Of a stretch of DNA of 64,000 nucleotides, positions 20,901 through 57,770 are shown piece by piece. Position numbers and translations under genes: made by a program. This stretch comes from Microvelia longipes (Eukaryota > Arthropoda > Insecta > Hemiptera > Veliidae). Below the pieces are notes generated by a model. It did no database searches. It was not told the origin of the DNA and saw only the letters and a list, made by a program, of their open reading frames with translations. The number at the start of each line of letters is the position of its first letter. The stretch's first letter is position 1. The stretch spans positions 37,433,217 to 37,497,216 of the forward strand of contig JACMZG010001911.1 of NCBI GenBank assembly GCA_018340805.1, read 5' to 3'.

Positions 20901-23900
20901 TTTTGAAGAGATGCTTCTGTTGGTTAACCAGTGTGAGGTTTCATATATGTGATATTTCATTGAGTTAAGAGTTCGCCAGTCTGCTTTTATTTTTACAATT
21001 TGTTTGTTAATGCGTTTAGGCTTTTTGATAGATATTGCCTGATATAGGAATAATTTTAATAAACAGATAAAGCTGGCCCTGCCTAGCCTAAAATTTGTAT
21101 GGTGATGATTTTATAATATTTGCTATCGGTGGGTCCTCATGTATAAGAGAATCTTTCTCTTTTTTTGTTATGTTGTTTTCCAGATAATGAGTTGACCTAG
21201 ATTATTATCTTTTCCTCTCCCTCCTGGCTCTCTATGTAATAATCATCTCAACTTTAATAAACATTCGATTACTATTACGAATATTTGTTTAAAATCGATA
21301 GATTTTATTTAACAATGTGCTAATCTTACATGATTTTAAAAATTATGGAATAGCTTTAATTGAAGAATTATAATTTAGAAATATTTATGAGTATACTAGA
21401 CTACAACTCTTACTCAAGGCAGCCTTCAAGAACGCTATATCATCAATAATAATTCATAGCATTTATATTATCTGGTTTGGTTGGTTTGCCTGATAATACA
21501 AATAAAGATTATTCTGGTAAAACATGTTACTACTATAACAAACATGACCCTAGAACAATATCCCTCTCACACTAACAAAACACTGAATTTTCAAAATTGG
21601 TACAATTTCATTGGACTAGTTTCCCTCTTGAAAGGAGAGGGATTTCATAAGCAAAAAAGATAAGACCCAATTTTAATGAAACTTGGCATACAAATCAAGT
21701 CCTATGAGAACTGATTAGATTTTATGGTTAATCCAACCCAGTGTATCAAAATTTTGTCAGATTAAACTTTTAAAAAATATATGACACAAATATTTGTGTC
21801 ATACAAATATTTGTGTTTCTACCAATATAACAACATTTGTTTTCAACAATTTTTCCACATTCTGGAGAAATTTACAGAATGGGTGTTCATATTTCTTGTA
21901 AACATTCTAAAACTCAAATGACTGATATATCTTTAATTAAAATTAGATCAAAACTTTAGTTCTATGAGAATAAGAACTGATTAGATTTTGGGGTTGATTT
22001 AATATGGTAAAATTCTTTTAACTTTTAAAAAGTCATAAAAATGTTTGATAAAAAGTGTTAGCAAATTTTCGAAGAAAAAATGAGCTTATGAGGTGGGATG
22101 TTTATTTAATACTGAGGCCTTAACCGCATGTGTGGCTGGTAAAGTTATCTATGATGGGTATGCACTTTTAACTGCAGTATTATATGCTACTGTAATTTTT
22201 AGGCCTATTGGTAAGGAAGCTAGGCTAGAATAGCCTATTGGCTATTCTATGATTGACAGCATGTTTTGTTATACTTTACAAATAAAGTTCTTATTATTCT
22301 ACAAGTTTCAATTTGGAGCATGTATTGAATTTAAAGAGATCACAGTTTTTATTCTGGAACTCTATGATGCTATGTATTAATATATTTTTCTCTAAGGTAA
22401 GGTTGGATATCATTGACTCATTCCTAATAATGCATTGATAAAAAAATTAAATTATAATACTTAAATATTGTTGTTGTTTACTTCTGAGTTTATTAGAACC
22501 TTAAACTAAATATTGCAGGCTTGGATTGAAAAATTAAATATCGTTAGAAATACTTAAATAAAAATTGAAAATCTTTTATTTTTAAAAATAGAGGGAAACT
22601 ACATAGAGTAAGGTGTGTGTTAAAATTTGTATGAAAATTGAACTTTTCAATTACAGAAATATTTGATTTATTTTTATTTTGTTGTGGAAACCTGATAGAT
22701 ACATAAAAACCAGAGCACAAATTATTAACTTAAAAATTAATCATTAAATATTACTCTATGAAATATAAATAATTTTATATTTAATGATAGTTACTGGAAG
22801 AAGATCTTTTAGTGACTTGTAGTTATTCTAAATTGTATTTTTTTATTATTAGGTGAAATGTTGGATAGATTCGTTTATAAGAAGTAGACGAGAAATAGTT
22901 AATAAACAAAATATAAAAGAATTTTGTTTACCCCCTGAGAAGAGACAGAACTGTGCCAGAGTAGACGCTGTGTCAGTCAAACGTAAAGACACGTCTAGTC
23001 ACATAAGAGGTATTTCTGAACAATATATTTTATCCATTATACATAGAGATATTGTAATTGTATGATTTGCCCAACTCAGACAGCTCATTACAGGGTGCGG
23101 GGAGAGGGTGGAAAGTAGGGGGGGGGGATTTTAGGTTTACGTATATACGAGAGGCACTTATCTTCACTAATATTAAGGGGTGTTATATTGTAAATTAAGT
23201 GCTATGAAGAAAACAGAAACTTCGTAGCCAAAAGTGAAATATAAAATAGCAATAAACGTGTACCTGAAATGGGGAGAGAATTCTACCTTCAAGCTTTGCC
23301 TGGTCACAGGACCTCCTACTGTAAAGTCCTCCTTCAGGGCCTAGATATGACGAGTCTGTCTCTCCTAGAATTAAAAAATCTAGACTCTCGGTAAGTGTCA
23401 TACTTATAGGTTATCTGGCAATCGTGCTGTAATAACATCAATCAAAAACTAATAGTAATCCAATTAGATCAGAGCATCTAGGCTAAACTATGTTTCAATA
23501 TTATTACCAGAGAGGCCCTATCCATTGAATTTCGAAACATCAAAAAATTAACCTGAACACCTTTGATTACTAATATAATCAATTTAACAGTACAATATTG
23601 CAGTAAGTTTTATAATAAAACGTTTAAGATTACAAAACAAAACCCCAACAATTTGCTAAAACCAACAATTACTTCGTTCACATTCTGTGTTGGGGGGGGT
23701 CCCACCCCCCCCCCCCCCCCGGCAGTTGTGTGAACTGAATTGAACATGGGGTTTAAGCCTGAAACTCATTTTTTATCGGAGTGGAGTCTAAACTATTGGT
23801 TAAAAATACCATGTGAACAGTTGGGGTTAAACCCTCTGCCAAACCCCGTGTGTGAAGGAAGTAAGTAATTGATTTACTATAACCTTAACACCCTATTAGA

Positions 23901-24924
23901 GGAGGTTTCAATGAGGTTACACAGATCCCAAAAAATATTTCAAGCCTTTTAATGTATTGATACAGAGGATGCCCCTTTTAGTATTGATGTTAACGTTTTA
24001 ATAGCTATCTTAGAACTGTATATCTTTACTTTTAGTGAAGTTAACCTTTCTTTGTAACTTTGTAAACCAAAGAGCTGATTGGTTTCAAATATAATAGGTT
24101 TTTTCCTTTTTGAAATGACCTTAAATCATCAGTACCGTTCTCTTACCTTGTTTTTTCTTGAAAGTGATTACCCAATGAGCTTGTGACATCTAATACCTTC
24201 ATTTTGAGTGCAAAAAAATTTAATTTTATAAAACTGCACTGATTTTTATCTAAATCACTCAAATGTGATGATTTTATTCAGGCCTGTAGAATGCATCCAG
24301 TGTTGTAATTTTTTAATGAAAAATATAAAGTGGGCCTTTATGCTTTACACTGGAAATCTGAAGAGATTGGACTCATCAGTATTATTTATAAAATGTCTGG
24401 TAAAAATTAAGATATTTTAGCAAAATTTCAAAGAAGTTTTCAAATTGTTAATTCAATTTTTTTTGTTCAGTTGAACATGTTAGTAACCTTTGGGGTCCAG
24501 AAATAAGAAGTGAATTCTCTCCATTAAAAAACAAACCAGCTGTTGATGTAAGATTTTTTCATATAATATTTATCTTTCTAAAAAAATTGTATGGTGGATA
24601 TTGTCAATTCTTTAAATTTCAATATGAATGTATTGATTGATATACATTAGTTTATGCATCTGAAAAAAACTACTGCATTTGTACTGTCTCAAATCTGAAC
24701 AACATCCATGTATCAAGCAATCTACAATAAATACTAAGTATTTAGTATTATTGTAGTTTACTACAATAAAACTGTAGTAACTACAGTTTTACATTAAAAA
24801 ACTATTTAAGGTTTTACATAGCTTTGAACCTCAATAAATGTTAAAATCTCAAAAGTAAATAAGGTTTATAATGAGATTAGGGTCATGGAGAGTGAGGAAT
24901 CACTGATCAAGAAGATATATATAT

Positions 24925-24971
<47 letters not shown>

Positions 24972-25945
24972 TATATATATGTGTTGTGTGTGTGTGTGCA
25001 TGTATGTTACTCTACAGAGGGGCCAAACATAAGGCCTGTTCATCACATCACAATAGACCATCATTTCAGCATTTTTCAATAAAAGTGTTTGAGTCTTTTT
25101 AAAGAGTGTTGGGTTTTATCTATTGTTCATAAAACAAGTTACTGATCAATGCAATTACTTTTTTACAGGAGCATAATTACTCTGTTACTAAAAGAACTTA
25201 CCAAACTGCAGATAAAACATCTGAATCTCCAAAAAAGAAAAAGGTGACAAAAATATTAACTTTAGATCTGATCTTATGTTAGTTGCACTCAAATTACTAT
25301 TTGTCAATTATTAACCCTCTTCTTACAGCCGTAGGAGCATGATATAACCAATATAGTATTCAATGTATTAAAATTATGAGTTAAAAAGAAACTACTTCTT
25401 TTTATACTCACAAAAATAAAATGATTTCTAGAGCATTTTTTGTGGAATTTTATAAATTGTACTAAAGCAAAATTAATGTATTACTTTCAATGCATATGTG
25501 AAATACCTCTTAACAGAGGTTTAGATAGCAAGAGGGCAACGCCTTCCCATTTTTGGTCAGGGCAGGGGAAGGGGATTAAAACCTGGTATTATTTTATTTT
25601 ACTTTTCCTTATTTTTACTGTAGGTTGATAGAAGTATAGTGTTAGGGAAAAATCCCTATTTCAGGTGTTCGTAAGACCTCCTGAGTAGTTTTTACAAAGT
25701 CATCTGTCTGTTAGGTGTTTGTTCCATCTATGCACCTGCCTCAATAAGTTAACTATTACAGACACCGAATCATTTCGTTCCCCTGACTATCCTCATAAAG
25801 TAACATTAAGCAGCTGAAATTTAAATATACAAATTTTGAAGAATATTTACATTTTAATAATTTTTGTTATCAGGTTTATTCAAGTGTTGATGTAGCAACG
25901 AAGCTTGAAGAACTTAAGAGGAAATATGCCAGCTCAAGCTCATAA
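17257..25945 (+). CDS. MBIP: MBIP homologue, ATAC complex subunit (5' end unresolved)
   Basis: Homologue of MAP3K12-binding inhibitory protein 1, a nuclear subunit of the ATAC histone acetyltransferase complex that also restrains JNK-pathway MAP3Ks. Eight exons join with consistent phases: 17257-17434, 18889-18974, 19084-19196, 20580-20698, 22853-23009, 24471-24547, 25169-25243, 25874-25945. That is about 292 codons. The key match is the family block AELVQINADSKT, WIDSFIRSRREIVNKQNIKE, FCLPP, then NCARVDAV, SSHIRVEHVSNLWGPEIRSE. FSVYVLDFIKRFLPKLE before an acidic run also fits the family. A basic KKKK stretch and a short C-terminal helix, KLEELKRKY, end the protein. No MoaE domain is visible, whereas in Drosophila the MBIP part is fused to molybdopterin synthase. 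The start codon is not identified. Confidence 0.85.
18889..18974 (+). CDS. MBIP: MBIP exon B
   Basis: The acceptor is 'tttgttgtag'. It reads EFIKDKIEMIFHKSRDRW in phase 0 from exon A. The proposed donor 'gttagc' after TATGG is weak but gives the phase the next exon needs. Confidence 0.65.
19084..19196 (+). CDS. MBIP: MBIP exon C
   Basis: The acceptor is 'gaatatctag' and the donor is 'gtgaga'. It encodes IDSVERKLKYS and then FSVYVLDFIKRFLPKLE, which fits the N-terminal MBIP region. Confidence 0.7.
19868..20215 (+). mobile_element. RTE-like LINE C-terminal fragment
   Basis: Translations over 19877-20215, with one shift and a few stops, read QRSMERKM, then AETGLEDIAATIMRKMWNWT followed by GHI. 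KVGRPPYSWDHHM and TWQRMREIYISEW come next. This is the typical C-terminal tail of RTE/BovB-type or related endonuclease-RT elements (pattern WAGH, GRPP, W.DD). It lies in an MBIP intron. Confidence 0.7.
20580..20698 (+). CDS. MBIP: MBIP exon D
   Basis: The acceptor is 'tatttacag' and the donor is 'gtaagt'. It encodes an acidic stretch (SEDETEEEDL) and KVPAELVQINADSKT, which aligns with the family motif just before the central domain. Confidence 0.88.
22853..23009 (+). CDS. MBIP: MBIP exon E, conserved core
   Basis: The acceptor is 'tttattattag' and the donor is 'gtattt'. It holds the most conserved MBIP block: CWIDSFIRSRREI, NIKEFC and NCARVDAV, ending SSHIR. Confidence 0.9.
23690..23721. 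repeat. G-run/C-run palindrome
   Basis: A run of eight G, then 'tccca', then a run of about 18 C. Similar G/C blocks occur at 63100-63119 and 16806-16815, and they look like repeat termini. Confidence 0.6.
24471..24547 (+). CDS. MBIP: MBIP exon F
   Basis: The acceptor is 'ttttgttcag' and the donor is 'gtaaga'. It encodes EHVSNLWGPEIRSEFSP, matching the V-NTYGPQTR block of vertebrate MBIP. Confidence 0.88.
24914..24998. repeat. (TA)n/(TG)n microsatellite
   Basis: TA units with small slips, then a short TG run. Intronic. Confidence 0.95.
25169..25243 (+). CDS. MBIP: MBIP exon G
   Basis: The acceptor is 'tttttacag' and the donor is 'gtgaca'. It is 25 codons in phase 0, ending in the basic run SPKKKK, a possible nuclear localisation signal. 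Confidence 0.75.
25605..25720 (+). repeat. Dispersed repeat family, copy 2
   Basis: Contains 'acttttccttatttttactg', 'gacctcctgagtagttttt' and 'caaagtcatctgtctg', shared with the copy at 52648-52760. Confidence 0.6.
25874..25945 (+). CDS. MBIP: MBIP last exon with stop
   Basis: The acceptor is 'tgttatcag'. It reads VYSSVDVATKLEELKRKYAS to TAA at 25943-25945. It resembles the C-terminal YSLAELDEKISALK helix of MBIP. Confidence 0.8.
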   Translation, partial: VYSSVDVATKLEELKRKYASSSS

Positions 25946-28900
25946 AGTTTAATATTTTTTTAATAATATTCTTTTTGTGCTAATAATAATAAAATACTGT
26001 AAATTTTTATATTGAAGTTTTTTAACGTACCTTGTTTATTTATTTAATTACTTGGATTTTATTTAGTATTGCAAATAGATGTTAAGGTCTACTTGGGTTA
26101 TGTTTATAGCAGTTTGTCTATTAAGTTAATTTTATTAACAACCAAACATAACTTGCCTATTATTTAGAGGCGACTGTTCAGAGCACTCTGATCATAGGGG
26201 GGTAGAGGGGATAAAAATTATCCAACCATCTTACTGACCAGGATCAATCTTGCAAATTCGTCGTAACTGGCTTTTGTGGTTATTTGTTAGGTTGCGTCAG
26301 TTTATGTGTTTTATTTGAAAGAATAATAGTGATACCCGAGCTTCGCTCAGCAAATATTTTATTTATCTGACGACAAATTTTTCATTATTCCTTTGACGAA
26401 TACTAAAAATAAAAGCAAGGAGTATAGTAGTTACAATAAACCCCTTTTATTAAAACAAATCTCAATGAGACTTAAAATATGACTATTCTGCTCAATTTGC
26501 ACTTTAAGTTAAATAATATCTATGTAGTTATAATTTGTCAAGTAGATTCCAAGCTGTAATATTCCCTATTTTTTACTAGTATATAGTTTATTATAACCCT
26601 TTTATTTTAATTCTTTTTGTTTTCCATAACTTTTTTTTTATTTATTAAAGGTATTAGATTTTTCTACGTACCACCTAGAAGCCTTTAGCGTAACTTGCTT
26701 TGAAAACTCCTGATTTAGATGATGCTGTTGGTAAATCGTTTTGAAAAGAACTGGAAGTAATATTACTTTCAACAGTATTTAATTACGATATTGTTGATCC
26801 TCTACTACAACTCTATGTGAAACATATTACATTAACCAGGTAATATGTTTTATATTATCTTTTAGTTGCTTCGGCCAACTAAAAGATGATCAACATCTAG
26901 AAGCTTACAAAAATTTTTGAGGATAGGATAAACAAAATTAGAGGTTTTTATGAGCGATAATTTATTATAATATTGCAATATCTTAGCCTTCTCTACACAA
27001 AATGTACACTTGGCTTCCTTACAAGTTAAAAAGTAAAAGGAAAAATAATGTCATAATACAAACTACTGACAAAAAAATAAATATTGTAAACAATTTTATT
27101 AAGACGAGGTTATCACCACTTTTCATTGCTTAGATTTTAACCAACAAAGAAAAGATAAGGGCAGTAAAAATAAAAGAAAAAAAATATTGTTTTTGTACAT
27201 GATTTGGAAAGACATCAAAAGACCGCCCCTTAGGATACAATTATATGCCTGATTTTTTTTTTTTATAAAAAATAAGTCCTCAAAATACTTTTACAATATT
27301 AAAAAATTCACCTCTAACTGAATTTTATTAGGTACAAATATTTAAGCACTAAAGAGAAAAAAAATAAAAAAATTGCTAAAAAGCTATAAAATCTAAAATT
27401 CAGATAACATTTATTAATAAAAATCAGTCTGAGAGAGGCGGATCTTGAGAACTTAAATGAGATCAACAACATACAGCTTGATGTTTGGACCAGCAGCAGC
27501 TCCTTATCTCTATATAAAACCAAACTTTCAACAAAAATAAGATTTCTTTTTAACATTTTAAATCTTTATAAATGCCATATTGTCAATATTGGGAATGTTT
27601 TGCCTTGTGATCCATTTTATTCCTTTTTAAATTTAATTAAAAATTGCTTCTATTTTCATAAGGGTTATAAGTAATAAAAATAGTTTTGGAAGAGTGGCTG
27701 TAGTATAATAATAAAAAAACAAATAAGAAAGAATGAACAGGTTTTAGGGGTTTAATAGTACAACAAGAGGCCAAGCAAGGCAACTTTGATATAAATTGAA
27801 TTATAGATATAATCCTCTTATTCGGGGAGTATAGGCTTCAAATTAAAATTGAAGTTTGGTAAAACTTAGTGGCTAATAAAGTTTAATCTGCTTTTCAAGA
27901 TCCTTTTTAATAATTTTAAGGTTTCTTCAATGCAATGGTTAAAAAACCATTGGAGGACATAATAAATTGACTAGTTATGTCTCCGTAGATAAATACAAAA
28001 CACATTGGTAAACATAATATCTACTAAAAATACAACCTACGTCAAAAACAAAATATAAAGTTTAAATAATAAAGAGTAAAATTAAATAATTAATATACTA
28101 AGGAACTAAAATATGTAAGAAACCTTAGCCTAGATCTTTTATATTAAAAAGGAGAAAAGCATTTAACTTATTTTTTAGGTATTTAACCCAGGAGAATTTT
28201 ATTCAAAGATAAAATCATAATTTATAGGCTAAGTTGGATTCAAGAAGTAATTTGCATTAATTTAAGGATTACCAACATTTTTATCAGTATACTACATACT
28301 ACTTTTTATGGTATTGATTGGTTGGAGATGGTAAGATAACAGAAAAGAAACTAAGTAAGCATAAAATAAAAGCAGAAAACACAAAGGTATCTTATAAATA
28401 GACAGTGAAGAAAGAAAGAATCTGAGTACTTTTTTGATAGAAAGAAGTAGAGTACCAATGTAATCAGAGTAAAAACAATGGAACAAAACTGCCGACATTC
28501 CATTTTTTGACAAATGATAAGAAAAGGAATGAAATTTAATACGTCTTCGATTAGACACTTTGTAGACTGAGTATGTATAGTTGTGAACTTGCTTTATATG
28601 TTTTTATTGTGTTTCATATTAATTTATAATACATTAATTTGAGTTAAAAAATAATTAAAAACCATTTGATATAAAAAATATGAATATGACAGTTAAAGAA
28701 CCCGTAACCAAGACAAACCTTGTTCGCGTAATTCAAAAATAATAAATAGATTTTGTTGAAAAATTATTCGGAATTCGACCAATTACTTTTAATTATCCAG
28801 TTGAAAGTACTGTGATTATATAGGTACTCAAGTTTTAAGTAGCTGAACAAATAATAAAAAATTAGATTTTTTTAATTCCCTAAAACCTTGGTCATTAAAT

Positions 28901-31900
28901 TATAAATAAGTACAAAATCAAATTATTAAGACCTTAGAAATATCATTTTTAATTGAACTCTAAAAATTTCAAGAAATGTTTCATCTCTTTACAAAAGAAA
29001 ATTATGAAATTTGAAATTGTTTCTAATAGACACAAATTTATTAATGAATCTCGTGTTTGCTTTGGATTTGAGTTACTTAACAGAATATTGCTGGTAAATT
29101 GCTACTTTCAGTGATAAAAATTAAATCTTCGAAATAAAAAAGTGTTTAGCTGAAAAAAATATTACTTCATGGTCATAAAAAGTAAATTAAAAGTAATAAG
29201 AGTACAATTTTAAAGTATAAAGAATTTATAAGAATGGCCATTGATCTGTTAATATCTTTAAATTAGACAAAAATATGCATATCACGACTCTCATGGAAAC
29301 AGACATGAAATCATCAAAGTTTGAACATAACATTTCACCAAGTCCATCATAATTCATTTCGAGACTTTTTTCAAAAGGTGAAAAATCATTTAGAATCATT
29401 GTTAAAGAATGAAATGAAATAGAATAAACTCTATACTCCAAATGACAAAGCTGAAACATTTTATAGTTCATTAAAAGAAAAATAACCTAATAAAGCAACA
29501 AGTACAGTAAATATGCATTGCACAACTCTCAAGGGAATGGGTTTGAAGTTAGCAAATAGCTATGGAATCATTGAAGTTTAAACATGACAGTTACAAAATA
29601 TATAGTTAACTATGGATAGAGCTGTTCCTTCAATATTCTAAAAAGTACCAACAGCATAAAAAAAATATTCATCCTCGCAAATATGTATATCTTTTAAATT
29701 ACAAAATTGCTTTTGGTTATTATATTGTGCCTTTACTTTTAGATTGGTAAAAAACATATCTTATTTCCAATGTAAAATTATTTCCACAACGAGTTCACAC
29801 AATATAGATAAATTCTCAATGAACAAGTTAATTAGTGAATACAGAATTGAATTATAATAAAATCATTAAATATATTTATACCACTACTTAATAGAGGTAC
29901 AAAATGTACATCATTGGTTTAATATTCAAATAGAAAATTAAAATAAACAAAAAGATAAAAGGTAAGACAAAAACTTTGTTATAATTTTATCACAATATCT
30001 TTGCAGACTAGCTTCACAAGAAATTTCTTTTTGTTTATTCAATTAATTTCTATTCTATATTACAATATTTATTAAATGCATTTTTTAATTAGTTTGTTAT
30101 CATAATATTCTTTATTTGATTCTTGTCACACTTCATGTAATCACATCAATACCCATGAACGGATTCCTCATAGAAATGTTATTTTGTAATATAAGTTAAA
30201 ATATATGAATATAAACTAATGCTATAATTTAAGCCTCAGTCTAAATTAAAAAAAAAAAACAAGAGCAAAAAAGACATTCATTTTTTCTTTCACCATTTTA
30301 ATTATTTATGAATGGAGTATTTCCCATTGAAAGTGAAAAAGATTATTCTATGGAATGTAAATGATTTAATTTATCCAACCCAAACATGAGAAAATCAAAA
30401 TTGTAATATTACTTCCTTCACCTCATGTCTATCTCCCCAAAAATAAGGATCCCTATGACAAAAAAGGTAAATATTAAGATACTAAATCCGGATTCAGCCT
30501 TATTATCAATTAACCAAAGAAAAATGTCACTAAAAATGTACATATTATTATTAAATTATATTTAAAAAGCTACTTCTGTACTGCTAATTAAAGTTGAAAG
30601 GTAGAGACAAAGTGAAATCATTCACTTCAATTTAATTAGGACTGCGCCCTCAAAGTGATTATAGGCGATTGATTTAGTATTAACTCATTGAGTTAATTAT
30701 TTATCAGTTGATTAGTAAATTGATTGAATCTATTTGGCATTAAAGATCAATAACTTTTCTTCAAAAAAAAACCTGTGTGTGTGTGAACACATAGTGATTT
30801 TCTTTATATATTAAATAAAGTTACGACCGGTTAAGATAAGATGCAAAAATTCTGGCTGTAAACTGGGACATATGCAAAATATATCCCACTTTAAAGGCAA
30901 AATTTTCAACAAAAAATACTTAGAGATTTATTTTTTATTTTTTTGATAAGTAGCTAATAAAAAAGAAATGGTGAGATAAAAGAGGCGACTAATTTAAAAA
31001 AAAATATAACAACTTATCTTTTAATTCACATGTACAAGTTGGTTGGACTTACTTGGAAGGGGAAAGAGAATGAGAAAGGGAATTTGGATGGGGCTTGTAG
31101 CATGATAGGGGAATATGTAGCTGGTTGATTAAAAAACCGGCTGTGGTGGTTTTAGGGAAGGTTCAGTGAGCTGTTATCTATTAAAATCAACTAAAACATT
31201 GTAAATAACGTGGAAGAGCCAAAAAAATTAAATTCCTCCAGTTCCATGGTAGCAAACACATTGGAACAGAACCAAACAGTTAATATCAGCGATTAAAATA
31301 TTTATTAAACACCAAAAAAACAGAACAATCAAATTTTAAATTAAATTAATTAAAAACAACAAAAACAAAGGAAATAAACAATTAGTCTATTAAAGGTTTC
31401 ACGATAGTTGCCACAACATATTCACCACAACGGATAGGTGAGTGAAATCACTGTCCTTAACTTTCTACCAATTATGTACAGGAGGAGCATTTATAAATTA
31501 AGTTCAAGAGGTATCACCTCAAGATCTACCATGGAATTAAAAAAGAGAGATGAAATCCATCGCATGACTTAATTCCACCCACCAGTAAGCATGTGATACA
31601 TTAAAAGACAAGCTGTTATTCCAGTAAGAAACATCGGAATAATTTAAATAAAATTTATAATAAAAGAAAAGTTATTAATTTGAATGCATTATGCCTTATA
31701 TTGCTCATTAAATTGATCCATGTTGTGTGACAAGAAATTAAAAAGTCAGTGACAACCGCACTAAAAAATACCTACAATATCCACTTTCCAAATTTGCTGT
31801 TTAAATTTTTCCTTTTTGTAAGGGCCTCATAGGCATTTAATCCCCCCAAAAAATAATTTCCCCCTTATTATAATATAATTTTCTCATTTTTTATTTTTTT

Positions 31901-32052
31901 TTGTAACTTTTTTTATTTTTTATAATTAAATTAATTAAAAAAAGAACTGTACATTTTTTTATTTTTTTTTTTTCACTTTTTTTTAATATACATATATTCA
32001 TTATATGTTTTTGTATCACTTTGGGACGTGTATATGTGAGTGAGTGAGCAGA
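25946..32052. other. Gene-free interval between converging MBIP and CNOT3
   Basis: About 6.1 kb of AT-rich DNA. The small open frames here (27314-27556, 28292-28558, 29226-29471) have low-complexity or hydrophobic translations and no motif. A repeat related to 46.0-48.1 kb lies at 26455-26560, and GC-richer unknown repeat DNA at 31030-31640. T-rich DNA at 31855-31990 probably belongs to the CNOT3 3' UTR. Confidence 0.5.
25988..25993 (+). terminator. Candidate MBIP poly(A) signal AATAAA
   Basis: A canonical hexamer 43 bases after the MBIP stop codon. Confidence 0.6.
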
Positions 32053-55840
<23,788 letters not shown>

Positions 55841-56950
55841 AGCTATGAAAACATTTGTAGATATTCTTCAAACATAGTACTACAAAACTAAACACTGATT
55901 ACAGAAAAAAACTAATTACTTAGATATTAAAATCTAAATAAACTTTTGTCTTTAACCAAAATGGCACCCACTACTTCATTCGATCACAAAAATGCTATGG
56001 GGAGGGGATGAAGAAAGCATATGGATGCGTGCGCAACATCAACAAGAAACCTCCAAAAATATTCAAATTTAAATAGTTCTTAATTTGCTTTTTATAAAGT
56101 ATAATTTTTAACCAATAAAAGCATGTAAAGCTATGTACAAAATAGACATAAATTTGATTTAATGCATAAAGGAGATTTTTATCGAACATATTTTAGAATT
56201 TTTACATCACCATAATGGAAATATATTTAGTTACCACTACCATTCGCCAGGTGATGACACTAAGCTTCCACGCTAATTTCACATTTCGATTTATAACTAA
56301 AACTCGAAACGTTTTGCAGAAGTAGATTTGAAAATGTCTTTTGTTTTTTATAATTTGATTACATTTAATACCCTCATAGATTATTTTAATATTTAAATAA
56401 CCGTCATCCGCTATTTTGGTTCGTCATAACGAGGTTAATGAAAGTATTTTATCCTAGTAACGCAAGCTGATTTAGCTTATAAATTTTTAACATCTTGGTA
56501 GTAACAAAAAGAGAGAGACAGTTCTATATAAAAATATATTTTAAGCTATTTTCTCTAAACAAAAATTTATTTTGTTTATTTGGAGCCTATCCTTAAGTAT
56601 CAGTGACAAGCTGTACAAGTTTTAACTAAATCAATCAGACGTTTCTCGAAATATGCTGGAAACAAAAATGCGTACAGACCAGACAGATATGCTTTCAAAT
56701 TATGTGTATAAAATTAAAAAGGTTATATTTACCGCAAGATAAAGAAGCAATTGAAGAATCAGCTACCTTCGATTGTTGGATACCGTCAGCTGTTGGATAT
56801 GAACATCCAAGTATCGACGTTAGCTAATTTTATAATTAAGTCTACTAATTAAAGAATAAAAAAATTCTGCCGCGTAGGTCCGCATGTAGGGCGAATTTCC
56901 TTTGGATGCGTGTTTCCGTGCTTTTTACATTATATAAGTTTACAACTACT
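55841..56950 (-). other. CNOT3 upstream region
   Basis: It should hold the CNOT3 promoter and any 5' UTR exon. A segment at about 56740-56850 has balanced base use and ends on the - strand in a donor-like 'tgcggtaaat'. I cannot place a TATA box or initiator with confidence. Confidence 0.35.
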
Positions 56951-57480
56951 AATAAATCATTCCGGCGCGGTGGTCCGCTGTCGGGCAATTTCATTCAGAA
57001 TGCGTGTTTCCGCGCTGAACAACCCTTTTCTTGCTTATGCAAGAACCATGCCCATTGCGTGGTTCAGGTTCATGCTTTAGAACCTAAGCAGTTACTCAAT
57101 TGTCAAGCTCTGCTCGTAACTCATTTTGTCTGTATTTTCCAAAGGAAATGCGCATAATCATCCAGTTGTTGTACAAAACTATGCCTCTAAAATTAGAAGT
57201 ACGAAGTACGCACTATTATTTGCACTAGTTAAAAGCTTAGTCACTTATCTTTAAGCTTAGTCAGTTATCTTTAAAGGTTTTAGCGCATTTCCTTTGGAAA
57301 ATACAGACAAAATGAGTTACGAGCAGTGCTTGACAATTGAGTAACTGCTTAGGTTCTAAAGCATGAACCTGAACCACGCAATGGGCATGGTTCTTGCATA
57401 ACCAAAAAGGGTTGTTTAGCACGGAAACACGCATCCAAAGGAAATTCGCCCTACATGCGGTCCACCGCGCCAGAATTATT
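56951..57480. repeat. Inverted repeat with arms of about 200 bp
   Basis: 56951-57155 and 57282-57480 are inverted copies, both containing 'gcgtgtttccg', 'ggttcaggttcatgctttag', 'gttactcaattgtcaagc' and 'ttttccaaaggaaatgcgc'. The 126-bp spacer holds a duplicated 'agcttagtcacttatcttta'. Partial extra copies of the outer arm lie at 56865-56920 and 57573-57640. Confidence 0.85.
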
Positions 57481-57524
57481 TTCTAGTTCTAAACTTATAG
57501 TGGGTAAAAAAGCGATAAAAAATT

Positions 57525-57770
57525 ATTGTCCCTAATAGGATTTGAACTCAGGTACTCTGGGTTTGAGTGCTCACATCCAAAGGAAATTCGCCCGACATGC
57601 CGACATGCGGACCACCGCGCCAGAATTATTTTCTAGTAGTAAACTTATATTAAGTGAAAAAAACTATAAAAAATTATCGACCCATCCAGGATGTGAACCC
57701 AGGTACCCTGAGTTTGAGTGGTCGTATTGACTCCGGACCACTGGCATTCAACTCAGAGGCCCAAAAAACA
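57525..57770 (-). mobile_element. tRNA-like repeat pieces, possible SINE
   Basis: The - strand reads 'cctgagttcaaatcc' (about 57537-57552) and 'cctgggttcacatcctgg' (about 57685-57702), both close to the tRNA B box and T-arm. They alternate with pieces of the 56.9-57.5 kb repeat. No complete tRNA cloverleaf can be drawn. Confidence 0.45.
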
